From Clostridia bacterium (GTDB lineage Bacteria > Bacillota > Clostridia > Christensenellales > Aristaeellaceae): DNA of 40,916 bases. A model generated the notes under the pieces. That model did not search any database and was not told the DNA's origin. It saw only the letters and a program-made list of their open reading frames with translations. Positions 15,231 to 24,238 of this stretch are shown in pieces; the first letter of the stretch is position 1, and every line of letters starts with the position of its first letter. The stretch spans positions 1 through 40,916 of the forward strand of contig JAFXRG010000040.1 in the NCBI GenBank assembly GCA_017526525.1, given 5' to 3'. The translations under genes were made by a program, and so were the position numbers.

Positions 15231-16226
15231 ATGCCGCGCAATAATGACCGCGTCACCCTCCAGGATATTGCCCGGGTGACCGGTTTCACGGTCAATACTG
15301 TTTCCCGTGCCCTGAAAAACAAGGATGATATTTCCAGGGAAACCTGTGAAAAAATACAGAAAGTAGCCCGGGAGATGGGCTACGTCCGGAATTACCTGGC
15401 CAGCTCCCTGCGTTCCGGCTGCACAAAAACCCTCGCAATGATCGCCGGTTCCATGGTAAACCCCTTTTATGCCATCCTGGCGGATCTGATTCAGACGGAA
15501 GCTGCCCGGCTCGGATACAGCCTCATCATCCTGGGCTCCCGGGACGATCCGGATACAGAGCTGAGCGCTGTGGAAATGGCCTTGTCCCGGCAGGTGGACG
15601 GGGTGCTGATCACCCCCTGCTCCTTTGATTCTCCCGCGCTTTCCACCCTGCGTTCTTCCCGGGTTCCCTTCGTTCTGCTCAGCCGCTATCAGGAGGGAAC
15701 GCAGGATGACTGTGTATACTGCGATGATGAAGAAGGCGGCTACCTGGCCGGAAAATACCTGATTGAAAAAGGCCACCGCAAGGTGGCCATGCTGGCTTAT
15801 CATCAGGTGGTTTTCTCCTCCCGCCAGCGCTTTTCCGGTTTCCGGAGGGCCTGCGCCGAAGCCGGCCTGCCGGAAGAGAATGTTTTTTATGCCTGTTCCG
15901 AAAACCCGGAGGAAATCCTGGATCACCTGAAATCCTGGATCCGTCAGGGGGTCACCGGCCTGTTTTCCTTCTGCGACGTGGAAGCCTGGATTACCATTAC
16001 CCTGCTGGAAAAGGCCGGCTATAAAGTGCCGGGGGACCTGACCGTCGTTGGATTTGACAACATCCTGGATTACATCCAGTTCCCCAAGCCGATTTCCTCC
16101 GTGGACTGCCATCTGCAGAAGGAAGCCTGCCTGTCCATCGACCTGATCCGGAAGCGCATTCACGACCCGGATCTGGCGCCTCAGCAGATTCGCATCCCGG
16201 TTTCCTTCATCTGCCGGGAGCCGTAA
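15231..16226 (+). CDS. LacI/GalR family transcriptional regulator
   Basis: A 331-residue DNA-binding regulator. The N-terminal helix-turn-helix is clear (VTLQDIARVTGF followed by NTVSRALKNK, then the hinge helix ending around residue 58). The remainder is the two-lobed sugar-binding domain, with the usual NPFYAILADLIQTEA start, QVDGVLITP and a late TVVGFDN. Ligand and target genes are unknown. It is transcribed away from the membrane EAL gene and has a perfect -35 box, so autoregulation or control of the neighbours is plausible. It ends 17 bp from the convergent GltD-like gene. Its ligand-binding half is related by fold to the N-terminus of the sensor-EAL fusion, but the two are not close copies. 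Confidence 0.94.
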   Translation: MPRNNDRVTLQDIARVTGFTVNTVSRALKNKDDISRETCEKIQKVAREMGYVRNYLASSLRSGCTKTLAMIAGSMVNPFYAILADLIQTEAARLGYSLIILGSRDDPDTELSAVEMALSRQVDGVLITPCSFDSPALSTLRSSRVPFVLLSRYQEGTQDDCVYCDDEEGGYLAGKYLIEKGHRKVAMLAYHQVVFSSRQRFSGFRRACAEAGLPEENVFYACSENPEEILDHLKSWIRQGVTGLFSFCDVEAWITITLLEKAGYKVPGDLTVVGFDNILDYIQFPKPISSVDCHLQKEACLSIDLIRKRIHDPDLAPQQIRIPVSFICREP

Positions 16227-16243
16227 AAAGCACGCCGGCGAAT

Positions 16244-17545
16244 TTACAGCACCTGCTCCGCCTGGGCGGAGGCGTCGGTCATCTTCTCCACCGGAATGTC
16301 CGGATAATCCGTTGTAACCGGAAGCGGCAGGGTCTGCATGTATTCATGCATGGCTTCGGCAACCCGCTTGCTGTTGGCCACGGCTTCCACCACCGTCCGG
16401 GCTCCGCTGGCAGCGTCTCCGGCGGCAAACACCCCCGGCCGGCTGGTATGGCCGTCTTCGTCCACCGTCAGGAGTCCGCTCCGGACGGTATCGATTCCCT
16501 TGGTAGTCGTAACCAGGTTGCTTTCCGCTCCCTGGCTGACCGCCACAATCACGCCGGTGCAGGGATACAGTTTTTCCGTTCCGGGAACCGGACGGATCTT
16601 TCCGTCCCCGTCCGTCTGGCTGTCTGCCAGGACGACCCCGTCCTCCCGGATTTCCACCGTGCATTTGTTATAAATAAAATCCACGCCCTCCAGCTTCGCA
16701 TAGCTGCTTTCATACTGGCTGGCCGTCAGGGTATCGGTCAGGTTGACGCATCGGACAAAACGTGCTCCGTGGCGGATGGCGGTGCGGGCGCAGTCCATGG
16801 CGCTGTTGCCGGTACCGATCACCAGAATCCGCTCTCCCAGCCGGAAAGCTTCCGGACTGGCCAGGTAGTTGATGGCATAGGTTACGTTGCCCAGGCTTTC
16901 TCCCCGGATATTCAGCTTCCGGGGTTTCCACAGGCCGGCGCCTACAAACACGCTCTGATACCCGTCCCGGAAAAGGTCGTCAATGGTGACCGCGCTTCCG
17001 ATATATGTATTGGGCCGGAACCGGATTCCCTTCAGCTCCAGGTGCCGGTAGGCCATATCATCCAGCACCGCGTCCGGCAGGCGGAAATCCGGAATCCCGT
17101 AGCGCAGCACTCCGCCGATCTTGTCCCGGCTGTCAAAAATCGTAATCTGGTACCCCTTGCGGGCCAGAATGATTGCCACCGTCAGTCCCGCCGGTCCGGC
17201 GCCGATCACGGCGGCCTTGCGGCCGTTGGGGGTTGCGGGGCCTTTCACCATCTGATTGGCGTAGGTGGATGAGATATAACTCTCAATGACCGAAAAATGC
17301 ACCGGAGCGTCCTTGATCCCCCGGACGCAGTGTCCCTCGCACTGGTTTTCATGGTTGCACACCAGGGCGCATACCGTGGTCAGCGGGTTGTTTTCAAACA
17401 GCATCCAGCCCGCGTCGTTCAGCCGGCCTTCCTTCAGGAGCCGGATCACCTCGGGAATGTTGGTGTGGATCGGGCAGCCTTGCTGGCAGCGGGGGTTTTT
17501 GCATTGCAGGCAGCGGTTGGCTTCTTCCATCACATGCAGGGCCAT
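16244..17545 (-). CDS. GltD-like NAD(P)-dependent FAD/Fe-S oxidoreductase
   Basis: A 433-residue flavoprotein of the glutamate synthase small subunit type, which passes electrons between NAD(P)H and an iron-sulfur partner. An N-terminal Fe-S domain holds two cysteine clusters (CLQCKNPRCQQGCP and CALVCNHENQCEGHC). It is followed by an FAD-binding VIGAGPAG and an NAD(P)-binding VIGTGNSAMDC, and ends with the GVFAAGD FAD loop. No large GltB subunit is adjacent. The start at 17545 has GGGAGG at nine bases; a longer frame to 17572 has no binding site. It diverges from the [FeFe] hydrogenase, and a role as its electron donor or acceptor is an inference from position. Confidence 0.9.
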   Translation of the reverse strand: MALHVMEEANRCLQCKNPRCQQGCPIHTNIPEVIRLLKEGRLNDAGWMLFENNPLTTVCALVCNHENQCEGHCVRGIKDAPVHFSVIESYISSTYANQMVKGPATPNGRKAAVIGAGPAGLTVAIILARKGYQITIFDSRDKIGGVLRYGIPDFRLPDAVLDDMAYRHLELKGIRFRPNTYIGSAVTIDDLFRDGYQSVFVGAGLWKPRKLNIRGESLGNVTYAINYLASPEAFRLGERILVIGTGNSAMDCARTAIRHGARFVRCVNLTDTLTASQYESSYAKLEGVDFIYNKCTVEIREDGVVLADSQTDGDGKIRPVPGTEKLYPCTGVIVAVSQGAESNLVTTTKGIDTVRSGLLTVDEDGHTSRPGVFAAGDAASGARTVVEAVANSKRVAEAMHEYMQTLPLPVTTDYPDIPVEKMTDASAQAEQVL

Positions 17546-17697
17546 CGGTTCATTCCTCCCCTGCGGAAACATTCTGTTCCGCGATTCTGTTTTATCCGGC
17601 GAGCCGGCTTTCCTTCAGTATACATGAAATGGGCCCGGATGGGAAGAAGATGTCGCGTCTGTATCATACAAATTGATTCCGGACGCCGGATCCGGGA

Positions 17698-17726
17698 TTG
17701 CCGTTCCCGTTTTTTTCGGCTATAAT
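17698..17726 (+). promoter_or_regulatory. promoter of the hydrogenase gene
   Basis: TTGCCG at 17698-17703 and a perfect TATAAT at 17721-17726 are 17 bp apart. The leader to the ATG at 17810 is about 77 bases. Confidence 0.7.
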
Positions 17727-17809
17727 TGACCCAGAGGAATCTGTCCGTCTGGCCTGGTTTCATCAGGAAAACCGAAAAACACATAGAACCCGGAAGGAGC
17801 TCGGAACAA

Positions 17810-19315
17810 ATGATCACAAACGATAAAGGGATTGTTGAACTGAAACATCATATTCTGCGTGAGGTCTGCCGTCTGGCCTGGGACCGTCAGCTGACGGCGG
17901 AAAACTGTGAACGCGTCATGCTGAAAATCATCCCCGGCCCCAAACCGCAATACCGCTGCTGCATCTACAAGGAGCGTGAAATCGTCCGCGGACGGATTCG
18001 CCTGGCCATGGGGCTGAATCCGGATGTCAGCAGTGAATCCCGCAATGTGGTCGCCGTGATTCCCGCCGCCTGTGACGACTGTCCCATCCAGGATTACCTG
18101 ATTACGGATATCTGCCGTTTCTGCCTGGGCAAAGCCTGCCTGAACGCATGCCGTTTCGGCGCCATTACCCCCGGTGATACCCGGATGCGCATTGATCCGG
18201 CCAAATGCCGGTCCTGCGGCATGTGTGCGAAAGCCTGTCCCTACGGCGCCATTGTGCATACGGAGCGTCCCTGCAAAAAAGCGTGTCCGGTAGACGCCAT
18301 TACTTATTCCGAAAACGGAATCTGCGAAATCGACGAAGAAAAATGCGTCCATTGCGGTCACTGCATCCACAGCTGCCCCTTCGGCGCCATCGGCTCCAGG
18401 ATCTACGCAGTGGACATCATCCGGAAAATACAGGAAGGGAAACGGGTTTACGCCATGTGCGCCCCCGCCACGGAAGGCCAGTTCGGAAAGAACATTTCCA
18501 TGGCCTCCATCCGCGCTGCGCTGAAAAAGCTGGGCTTCACCGACATGGTGGAAGTCGGCCTCGGCGGCGACATGACGGCGGCTTACGAAGCGCTTGAATG
18601 GATTGAAGCCAAAAAGGAAGGCCGCAAGATGACCACCTCCTGCTGCCCCGCGTTCATTTCCATGCTGCGGCATCATTTCCCGGAGGAATACCAGAAATAC
18701 AAATCCAACACCGTCAGTCCGATGGTTGCGGTGTCCAGGTATCTCAAGCACCGGGATCCGGATTGTGTGACCGTTTTCATCGGGCCCTGCATTGCCAAAA
18801 AAGGAGAAACGCTCAACGAGTTCATTGCGGACCGCCCGGATTACGCGCTGACCTACGGCGAAATCGTCGCCATGCTGGATTCCCGGGAGATCACCATTGA
18901 GCCTGTGGAGGAATCCTACCAGGAGGCTTCCCTCTATGGCAAACAGTTTGCCGGCAGCGGCGGTGTCGCCGCGGCAGTCCTGCAGGTCATGAAAGAGCTG
19001 GGGGAAGATCCTTCCGATATCCGGCTTCTGCAGTGCTCCGGCGGTTCCGAGTGCAAAAAGGCCATGATGCTGCTGAAGGCCGGAAAGCTTCAGGAGGATT
19101 TTGTGGAAGGCATGATGTGTCCCGGCGGCTGCATCGGCGGTCCTTCCAAGCATCAGGCGGAAACCCAGGTGCTGCGCGACCGGGAGGAACTCCTGGGCCG
19201 GGCAGACCGGCGCGGGATTCTTGAAAACCTGGAGAAATACCCCATGGATCAGTTTTCCATGTTCCGGGACGGACATGTGGATCCTTCCGTCTCCCCCTTC
19301 CGGAAAAAGCCCTGA
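17810..19315 (+). CDS. monomeric [FeFe] hydrogenase, group B-like
   Basis: A 501-residue hydrogenase that interconverts protons, electrons and hydrogen. The N-terminal half has many cysteines that bind [4Fe-4S] clusters: CDDCP, CRFCLGKAC, CRSCGMCAKACP, CKKACP and CVHCGHCIHSCP. The H-cluster motifs follow in order: TSCCP (Cys278 proton-path, Cys279), GPCIAKK (Cys327), and MMCPGGC (Cys437, Cys441). All cluster ligands are therefore present. The third motif ends in GGP instead of the GGG of classical enzymes, and the SGGVAAAV stretch fits the group B monomeric type. No signal peptide is seen, so it is cytosolic. The ATG at 17810 is preceded by GGAAGGAG; an upstream in-frame ATG lacks one. The maturases HydE, HydF and HydG are not in the window. 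Confidence 0.93.
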   Translation: MITNDKGIVELKHHILREVCRLAWDRQLTAENCERVMLKIIPGPKPQYRCCIYKEREIVRGRIRLAMGLNPDVSSESRNVVAVIPAACDDCPIQDYLITDICRFCLGKACLNACRFGAITPGDTRMRIDPAKCRSCGMCAKACPYGAIVHTERPCKKACPVDAITYSENGICEIDEEKCVHCGHCIHSCPFGAIGSRIYAVDIIRKIQEGKRVYAMCAPATEGQFGKNISMASIRAALKKLGFTDMVEVGLGGDMTAAYEALEWIEAKKEGRKMTTSCCPAFISMLRHHFPEEYQKYKSNTVSPMVAVSRYLKHRDPDCVTVFIGPCIAKKGETLNEFIADRPDYALTYGEIVAMLDSREITIEPVEESYQEASLYGKQFAGSGGVAAAVLQVMKELGEDPSDIRLLQCSGGSECKKAMMLLKAGKLQEDFVEGMMCPGGCIGGPSKHQAETQVLRDREELLGRADRRGILENLEKYPMDQFSMFRDGHVDPSVSPFRKKP

Positions 19316-19396
19316 CCGACGGGATCCTCCGGGAATTCAGGCCCGGAAATCGCCGCCCGATCCTCGTAAAACAACTGCTCAAAGGAGATGGCCGCC

Positions 19397-20239
19397 ATGA
19401 TTCTGGGAGGAACCGTTGCCGGCAGCTATTCAACCCCGGAGGAATGGGAAAAACTGCTCGTCCGTTCCCGTTTCAAAGCCGTTACGGCGCCTTTTTCCTG
19501 CCATACGCCCCGCGGGGAAATCGATACTTACCGCGCCGTCTGCGACCGGCATCATGTGGTCATCGCGGAAATCGGCGTATGGAAAAACCTCTTTGATCCG
19601 GATCCCGAAAAGGCCCGGGAAGCCTTCGAATACGCGGTGGGCCAGCTGGCCCTGGCGGATGAAACAGGAATCCCCTGCTGCGTGAATATTGCGGGAACCG
19701 CCTCCTCCCTGGGCTGGGATGCGGCGGATCCCTCCAATTTCACGGAGGAAACCTATGAGCGGATTATCCGTTCCATCCGGGAAATCCTGGACCGTGTTTC
19801 CCCCCGCAGCGCATTTTACTGCCTCGAGCCGATGCCCTGGATGATTCCGGACAGTCCCGAGGTGTATCTGCAGCTGATCCGGGATCTGGACCGGCCGCAG
19901 TTCGCCGCCCATATGGATTTTGTCAATATGCTTAACTGTCCCCGCAGGTTTCTGGCGCCGGAGGAATTTATCGGCCGCTGTTTCGAACTGCTGGGCCCGG
20001 TCATCAAAAGCACCCACATCAAGGATTCGCGGATGCACCCCACCAGGCTGACCGCCGTGCTGGAGGAATGCTCTCCCGGAGACGGCATGCTGGATTTCAG
20101 CCGGATCCTGGCTATCCTGGACCAAAAGCTTTCCAAAGACGCGCCGGTGCTGCTGGAGCATATGAACACTTTTGAAGAATACGACAAAGCCTATCGCTTC
20201 CTGGAGATTGCCGCCTCGGAAGCCGGCATTTCCCTCTGA
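19397..20239 (+). CDS. sugar phosphate isomerase/epimerase-like TIM barrel
   Basis: A 280-residue protein of the xylose isomerase-like TIM-barrel superfamily. Recognisable parts are the early LRxPFSCHTP-like strand, EIGVWKN, a CLEPMPWM strand, HMDFVNM and STHIKDSR, which carry the Glu, Asp and His residues that bind a divalent metal. It has no signal peptide. The ATG at 19397 is preferred because AAAGGAG ends nine bases before it; the ATG at 19388 directly abuts that site. It lies 81 bp after the hydrogenase on the same strand. Its substrate is unknown; epimerisation or isomerisation of a sugar or sugar acid is the family norm. Confidence 0.85.
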   Translation: MILGGTVAGSYSTPEEWEKLLVRSRFKAVTAPFSCHTPRGEIDTYRAVCDRHHVVIAEIGVWKNLFDPDPEKAREAFEYAVGQLALADETGIPCCVNIAGTASSLGWDAADPSNFTEETYERIIRSIREILDRVSPRSAFYCLEPMPWMIPDSPEVYLQLIRDLDRPQFAAHMDFVNMLNCPRRFLAPEEFIGRCFELLGPVIKSTHIKDSRMHPTRLTAVLEECSPGDGMLDFSRILAILDQKLSKDAPVLLEHMNTFEEYDKAYRFLEIAASEAGISL

Positions 20240-20318
20240 CCGGGAAGCCCCGGCCGGACGGCCTCTGCAGAAAAACATGTTTTATACCGATTTTCAGGCA
20301 GGGGGAAGGTATGCCGTC

Positions 20319-20347
20319 TTGACTTTAGCGTGATAAAGTGTTATTTT
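20319..20347 (+). promoter_or_regulatory. promoter of the amino-acid ABC transporter operon
   Basis: TTGACT at 20319-20324 and TATTTT at 20342-20347 are 17 bp apart. A CGCCGG/CCGGCG hairpin (20355-20377) follows in the leader. The binding site GGGAGG lies before the ATG at 20409. Confidence 0.65.
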
Positions 20348-20408
20348 GTTAAAACGCCGGCGGGATTCTTTCCGGCGGATGAATGACATTTCGGGAGGCT
20401 GAATCAAA

Positions 20409-21188
20409 ATGAAGAAAATCATTGCCCTGCTGCTTTGCCTGGTCCTGTTGGCTGTTTCCTCCCTGGCACTGGCGGAAAGCGAAAGCGATAAAGCCTATGT
20501 GACCGGGAAAGGCAAAATTGTCGTCGGTATTACGGATTTTGAACCCATGGATTACAAAAACGAAAACGGCGAATGGATCGGCTTTGACGCGGATCTGGCC
20601 CGCGCCTTCGCGGCGTATCTCGGCGTGGAGATCGAGTTCCAGGAAATTGACTGGGACAACAAGGTGCTGGAGCTGACCGGAAAGAACATTGACTGCGTCT
20701 GGAACGGCATGTCCCTGACGGATGAGGTCAAGGCGGCCATGAGCTGCAGCAAGGCCTACATGAACAACGCCCAGGTTATCGTGGCGCCCGTCGCCAAGGT
20801 GGCGGACTACACCACGGTGGAAAGCCTGTCCTCCCTGGTTTTCGCGGTGGAATCCGGAAGCTCCGGTGAGAGTGTTGTCCGGGATCTCGGCTGCCAGGCC
20901 AACGCGGTGCAGAGTCAGGCTGCCGCGCTGATGGAAGTCGCTTCCGGCACTTCCGACGCCGCGGTAATCGACCTGCTGATGGCCCTTGCCATGGTAGGCG
21001 AAGGCACCGGCTACGAAAACCTTGCCTGCGGCTTCACGCTGCAGGATGATCAGTATGGCGTCGGTTTCCGGCCCGGCTCTGACCTGGCGGAAGAGCTGAA
21101 CACCTTCCTGGCTTCCGCCGCAGCGGACGGCACCCTGAAGAAGATTGCGGATACCTATGGTCTCGGTCTGGCACTGATCGCTGACTGA
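20409..21188 (+). CDS. polar amino-acid ABC transporter substrate-binding protein
   Basis: A 259-residue extracellular solute-binding protein of family 3, which captures a polar amino acid and hands it to the permease. A Sec signal peptide ends at about residue 22 (SLALA). The mature part begins with KIVVGITDFEPMDYKNENG and has the GFDADLARAFAAYLG and DCVWNGMSLT motifs of the family. The cysteine at residue 10 is in the hydrophobic core and not in a lipobox, so no lipid anchor is evident; that is unusual for a Gram-positive binding protein. The permease and ATPase follow on the same strand, separated by a terminator that should make this gene the most expressed of the three. Confidence 0.94.
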   Translation: MKKIIALLLCLVLLAVSSLALAESESDKAYVTGKGKIVVGITDFEPMDYKNENGEWIGFDADLARAFAAYLGVEIEFQEIDWDNKVLELTGKNIDCVWNGMSLTDEVKAAMSCSKAYMNNAQVIVAPVAKVADYTTVESLSSLVFAVESGSSGESVVRDLGCQANAVQSQAAALMEVASGTSDAAVIDLLMALAMVGEGTGYENLACGFTLQDDQYGVGFRPGSDLAEELNTFLASAAADGTLKKIADTYGLGLALIAD

Positions 21189-21204
21189 TTCCTGTCGAAC
21201 CTTG

Positions 21205-21246
21205 CGGCAGGCGGGTTTCCCGCCTGCCGAATGTTTTTTTATTTTT
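21205..21246 (+). terminator. intercistronic terminator after the binding-protein gene
   Basis: A perfect 11-bp stem (21205-21215 with 21219-21229) is followed by AATG and a run of seven T, then ATTTTT. It lies between the binding-protein and permease genes, where partial readthrough would yield excess binding protein. No separate promoter for the permease is apparent. Confidence 0.85.
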
Positions 21247-21262
21247 CTGACCGGAGGCTTTC

Positions 21263-21946
21263 ATGAGTTTTGCAGACCAGCTGCCCATTGTGCTGTCTTC
21301 CCTGAACACCGGATTCCTGCAGACCTTCCGGCTGTTTGTCATCACCCTGGCAGGTGCTCTTCCGCTGGGGCTTTTACTGGCTATGGCGGAAATGTCCCAC
21401 CTTCGGGGGCTGCGGGCAATCATCAAAACCCTCGTCTGGATCGTCCGCGGATCTCCGCTGATGATTCAGCTGCTGATCATCTTCTACTTCCCCGGTCTGG
21501 TTTTCAAAACACCCCTCTGGAGCAGCGGGGAAAGCGGGCGCTTTGCCGCGGCTTCCGTCGCCTTCATTATCAACTACGCCTGTTACTTCTGTGAAATTTT
21601 CCGGGGCGGGATCCAGGGAATTCCCGTCGGACAGGACGAGGCCGGCCTGGTGCTGGGCATGAAGCCCCTGCAGATTTTCTTCCGGGTAAAACTGTTGCAG
21701 GTGGTCAAGGCGATTCTTCCGCCCATGTCCAACGAAATCATCACGCTGATCAAGGACACTTCCCTGGCCCGGATTATCGCCCTGCAGGAAATCATCTGGG
21801 CCGGGCAGTCCTTCCTGAAGGGCAGTCAGGGCATCTCCGGTGCCATCTGGCCCCTGTTCTTCACCGGAATCTACTATCTGGCCGCCACCGGTATCCTGAC
21901 CCTTCTCTTTTCAAGGGCAGAAAAAAAGCTCAGCTATTTCCGCTGA
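21263..21946 (+). CDS. polar amino-acid ABC transporter permease
   Basis: A 227-residue inner-membrane permease of the HisM/GlnP type with five or so hydrophobic segments. The cytoplasmic coupling loop, [17 protein letters not shown], matches the EAA motif that contacts the ATPase, and [15 protein letters not shown] is the typical start of the transmembrane core. It has the site CGGAGG ahead of the ATG. Because only one permease gene is present, it probably works as a homodimer. The ATPase gene begins 19 bp later. Confidence 0.95.
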   Translation: MSFADQLPIVLSSLNTGFLQTFRLFVITLAGALPLGLLLAMAEMSHLRGLRAIIKTLVWIVRGSPLMIQLLIIFYFPGLVFKTPLWSSGESGRFAAASVAFIINYACYFCEIFRGGIQGIPVGQDEAGLVLGMKPLQIFFRVKLLQVVKAILPPMSNEIITLIKDTSLARIIALQEIIWAGQSFLKGSQGISGAIWPLFFTGIYYLAATGILTLLFSRAEKKLSYFR

Positions 21947-21965
21947 GGGAAAGGAGGAATCCCCT

Positions 21966-22748
21966 GTGGCAATTCTTGAGGTACAGAACATCCGGAAATC
22001 CTTCGGTTCCACGCAGGTGCTGGACGGCATCTCCTTCTCCATGGAAAAAGGTGACGTCCTGTCGGTCATCGGTTCCTCCGGCAGCGGAAAAACCACGCTC
22101 CTGCGCTGCCTGAACTTTCTGGAAAAGCCGGACTCCGGCATCATCCGGGTGAACGGGGAAACCCTGCTGGACGCATCCTCCGGAGCTTCGGAGTCTTCCC
22201 GGAGCATTCGTCTGAAACGCCTGCATTTCGGTCTGGTTTTCCAGTCCTTCAATCTGTTTCCGCAGTACACAGCCCTCCAGAACGTCATGCTGGCCGAAAA
22301 ACTGCTGGCCGGTGAACAGCCGGACTGGAAAAAACGGAAGGCTGAACGGATCCGCGAAATTGAGGAGCACGCTCGGAATCTTCTGGCGGACATGGGGCTG
22401 CAGGACCGGATGAACAATTACCCCCATCAGCTTTCCGGCGGCCAGTGCCAGCGGGTTGCCATTGCCCGGGCCCTGGCGCTGAATCCGGATATCCTCTGCT
22501 TTGACGAGCCCACCTCCGCCCTGGATCCGGAGCTGACCGGCGAGGTGCTCCGTGTGATCCGCGGGCTTGCGGACCGGAGCACCACCATGATTATCGTCAC
22601 CCATGAAATGGCCTTCGCCCGCGATGTGGCCAGCCACGTCCTGTTCATGGACAACGGCGTGATCTGCGAGGAAGGGACCCCGGAGGAAGTCTTCAACCAT
22701 CCGAAGCAGGAACGGACGCGTCAGTTCCTTTCCCATTATTCGGACTGA
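21966..22748 (+). CDS. polar amino-acid ABC transporter ATP-binding protein
   Basis: A 260-residue ATPase that powers uptake with the permease upstream. The Walker [11 protein letters not shown]-loop FQSFNLFPQ, signature LSGGQCQR, Walker [11 protein letters not shown] and switch His in VTHEMAFA are all intact. The signature has Cys where the family more often has Gln-Gln. It starts with GTG at 21966 after AAAGGAGG, and ends shortly before a strong terminator. Its length and the [17 protein letters not shown] tail are typical of the HisP/GlnQ group. Confidence 0.96.
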   Translation: MAILEVQNIRKSFGSTQVLDGISFSMEKGDVLSVIGSSGSGKTTLLRCLNFLEKPDSGIIRVNGETLLDASSGASESSRSIRLKRLHFGLVFQSFNLFPQYTALQNVMLAEKLLAGEQPDWKKRKAERIREIEEHARNLLADMGLQDRMNNYPHQLSGGQCQRVAIARALALNPDILCFDEPTSALDPELTGEVLRVIRGLADRSTTMIIVTHEMAFARDVASHVLFMDNGVICEEGTPEEVFNHPKQERTRQFLSHYSD

Positions 22749-22780
22749 TCCCGGAAAGCGGAAACCGGGTGCATGAATCA

Positions 22781-22818
22781 GGGCCGGCGGACATCTGTCC
22801 GTCGGCCCGGTTTGATTT
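22781..22818 (+). terminator. terminator of the ABC transporter operon
   Basis: A 13-bp stem (22781-22793 with 22796-22808, one G-T pair) is followed by GGTTTGATTTTC. It lies between convergent genes, immediately before the stop of the minus-strand gene at 22819. Confidence 0.85.
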
Positions 22819-24132
22819 TCAGTACCAGATCACATTGCTCAGCGCGCTTTGGGGAACCCAAACCCGGCGCTGGAATTCCCGGTTCACATCGTAAAAGTCC
22901 ACCTGCACGTAGCCATTCTCCCGGCCGTAAAGGTCGATCTCATCCTCCGGGAACAGGATAGCCACCTTGCTCTTCGCGTAGTTTCCTCCCGGCCCGTACC
23001 AGGCGTCCGTGGGGGCAACGGAGGCCTTCCCGATGGGTTTCTGCTTGTCCGGTACCAGGTCCAGGTCCACATCCACCCGTTTCAGGCCGGTCCACACCCG
23101 GTACCGGGCGTTTCCGTAATCAAAGTCCACTTCCACCCACCAGACCCCCGAAGTATAGGCCTTGCCGACTACCGTCACCGTCTGGCCCTGCCATTTCCCC
23201 GAGAAGAAAGTTCCGGGTTCCTCATAGGCGGTGGAAGGGCCCGAACGGCTTGCGATCCGGTCCTTCAGGTATGCCTGGGTGGGCATCGGCCTGGAATCAT
23301 AGGATGTGGGAGGGGGTGTTACGGAAGCATCCGCCGCATAGGCGGGATTGCCGTACTGCACCGGCATGACCTCGGACAGGCACACATCGTTGGGAAATTC
23401 CGTTCCCGGAAAATACGTATACACCCAGATCCGGACACCGGTCACATCGTCGTGGCGGCCCGTCGGGATCTTCTGCCATCCCGTCCGGGCCGGATCATCC
23501 GCCAGCGTGGCATTCACCCGGTCGATGAAATCCTCCCTTCCGGCATAACGGAATTCCAGGGCAATATCCCTTGGGCGGGCATTGATGGAGTACTGATCCC
23601 TGCCCTGGGTGCTGTATGCCCAGAAACCGTTTTTGAACCATACGCCGTCCACGGTCCGGGGAACCGGAAGCGTCAGGTCCAGCCAGCTTTTCGTCAGGGT
23701 GCTCTTCCCTGCGGAGCTGAACTGCCAGCAGGTCGATTCATCGCCGTCCGCGGCCTTTTCCGGGGCCCATTTCAGGCCGTCCGCCCCTGCTTCGATGTAC
23801 CGGCTGGCGGTCACAGACTGAATCCGTACTTTCACCCATTCCGTTTCCCCGGGAATCTTTTCCAGGTACGGATCAATGATTCCCGGATTCCCAGTGCCCG
23901 GTCTCGGGGCGCCGCAGTTGGGGCAGAAGTTGGTGGTGTTTCCGGCCTGGCCGCAGCTGGCGCAGGTCCAGCTTTCATCCGGCCTGGCCATCCCGCAGTT
24001 GGGGCAGAAGTTGGTGGTGTTTCCGGCCTGGCCGCAGTTGGGGCAGGTCCAGGCTGCTCCGTCCGCCGCCGCGGAAATCACCGGGAGCATCATCACCGCA
24101 CACAGAAGAACCGCAAGGAGCCTTTTAAACAC
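22819..24132 (-). CDS. exported protein with two zinc ribbons, glycan-binding and SH3-like domains
   Basis: A 437-residue exported protein. A signal peptide ends near residue 23 (ISAAA). Two zinc ribbons follow directly, each with the pair CPNCG/CASCG and CPNCG joined by the same QAGNTTNF spacer (about residues 28-78). Residues 95-265 resemble a discoidin-like, NADase-type glycan-binding domain (SRYIEAGADGLKW, DGDESTCWQF, RPRDIALEF). Two SH3-like units with RSGPSTAYE and WYGPGGNY fill the C-terminus and may bind the cell wall. There is no anchor, so it may be wall-associated or released. Zinc ribbons outside the cytosol are odd. Combinations of this type are known in Clostridia, but their role is not established. 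Confidence 0.8.
   Translation of the reverse strand: MFKRLLAVLLCAVMMLPVISAAADGAAWTCPNCGQAGNTTNFCPNCGMARPDESWTCASCGQAGNTTNFCPNCGAPRPGTGNPGIIDPYLEKIPGETEWVKVRIQSVTASRYIEAGADGLKWAPEKAADGDESTCWQFSSAGKSTLTKSWLDLTLPVPRTVDGVWFKNGFWAYSTQGRDQYSINARPRDIALEFRYAGREDFIDRVNATLADDPARTGWQKIPTGRHDDVTGVRIWVYTYFPGTEFPNDVCLSEVMPVQYGNPAYAADASVTPPPTSYDSRPMPTQAYLKDRIASRSGPSTAYEEPGTFFSGKWQGQTVTVVGKAYTSGVWWVEVDFDYGNARYRVWTGLKRVDVDLDLVPDKQKPIGKASVAPTDAWYGPGGNYAKSKVAILFPEDEIDLYGRENGYVQVDFYDVNREFQRRVWVPQSALSNVIWY
23913..24051 (-). repeat. tandem repeat coding for the two zinc ribbons
   Basis: A nearly identical 58-base segment occurs at 23913-23970 and 23994-24051, an offset of 81 bases (27 codons). The high identity at synonymous sites points to a recent duplication or gene conversion of the ribbon unit. 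Confidence 0.85.
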
Positions 24133-24238
24133 TGTGAACCCTCCATTTCCTTTATGCGCTGTCCGGTTTTTTTTGCCTCTGACTGTATCTTAACAGATGA
24201 TTCTTTCCCTGGCAACCGCGTTTTCCCGGATTCCGGTC

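Noticed and set aside
20227-20260. Terminator after the sugar isomerase-like gene
   Set aside because: Only a short GGCCG/CGGCC stem is present, without a following T run.
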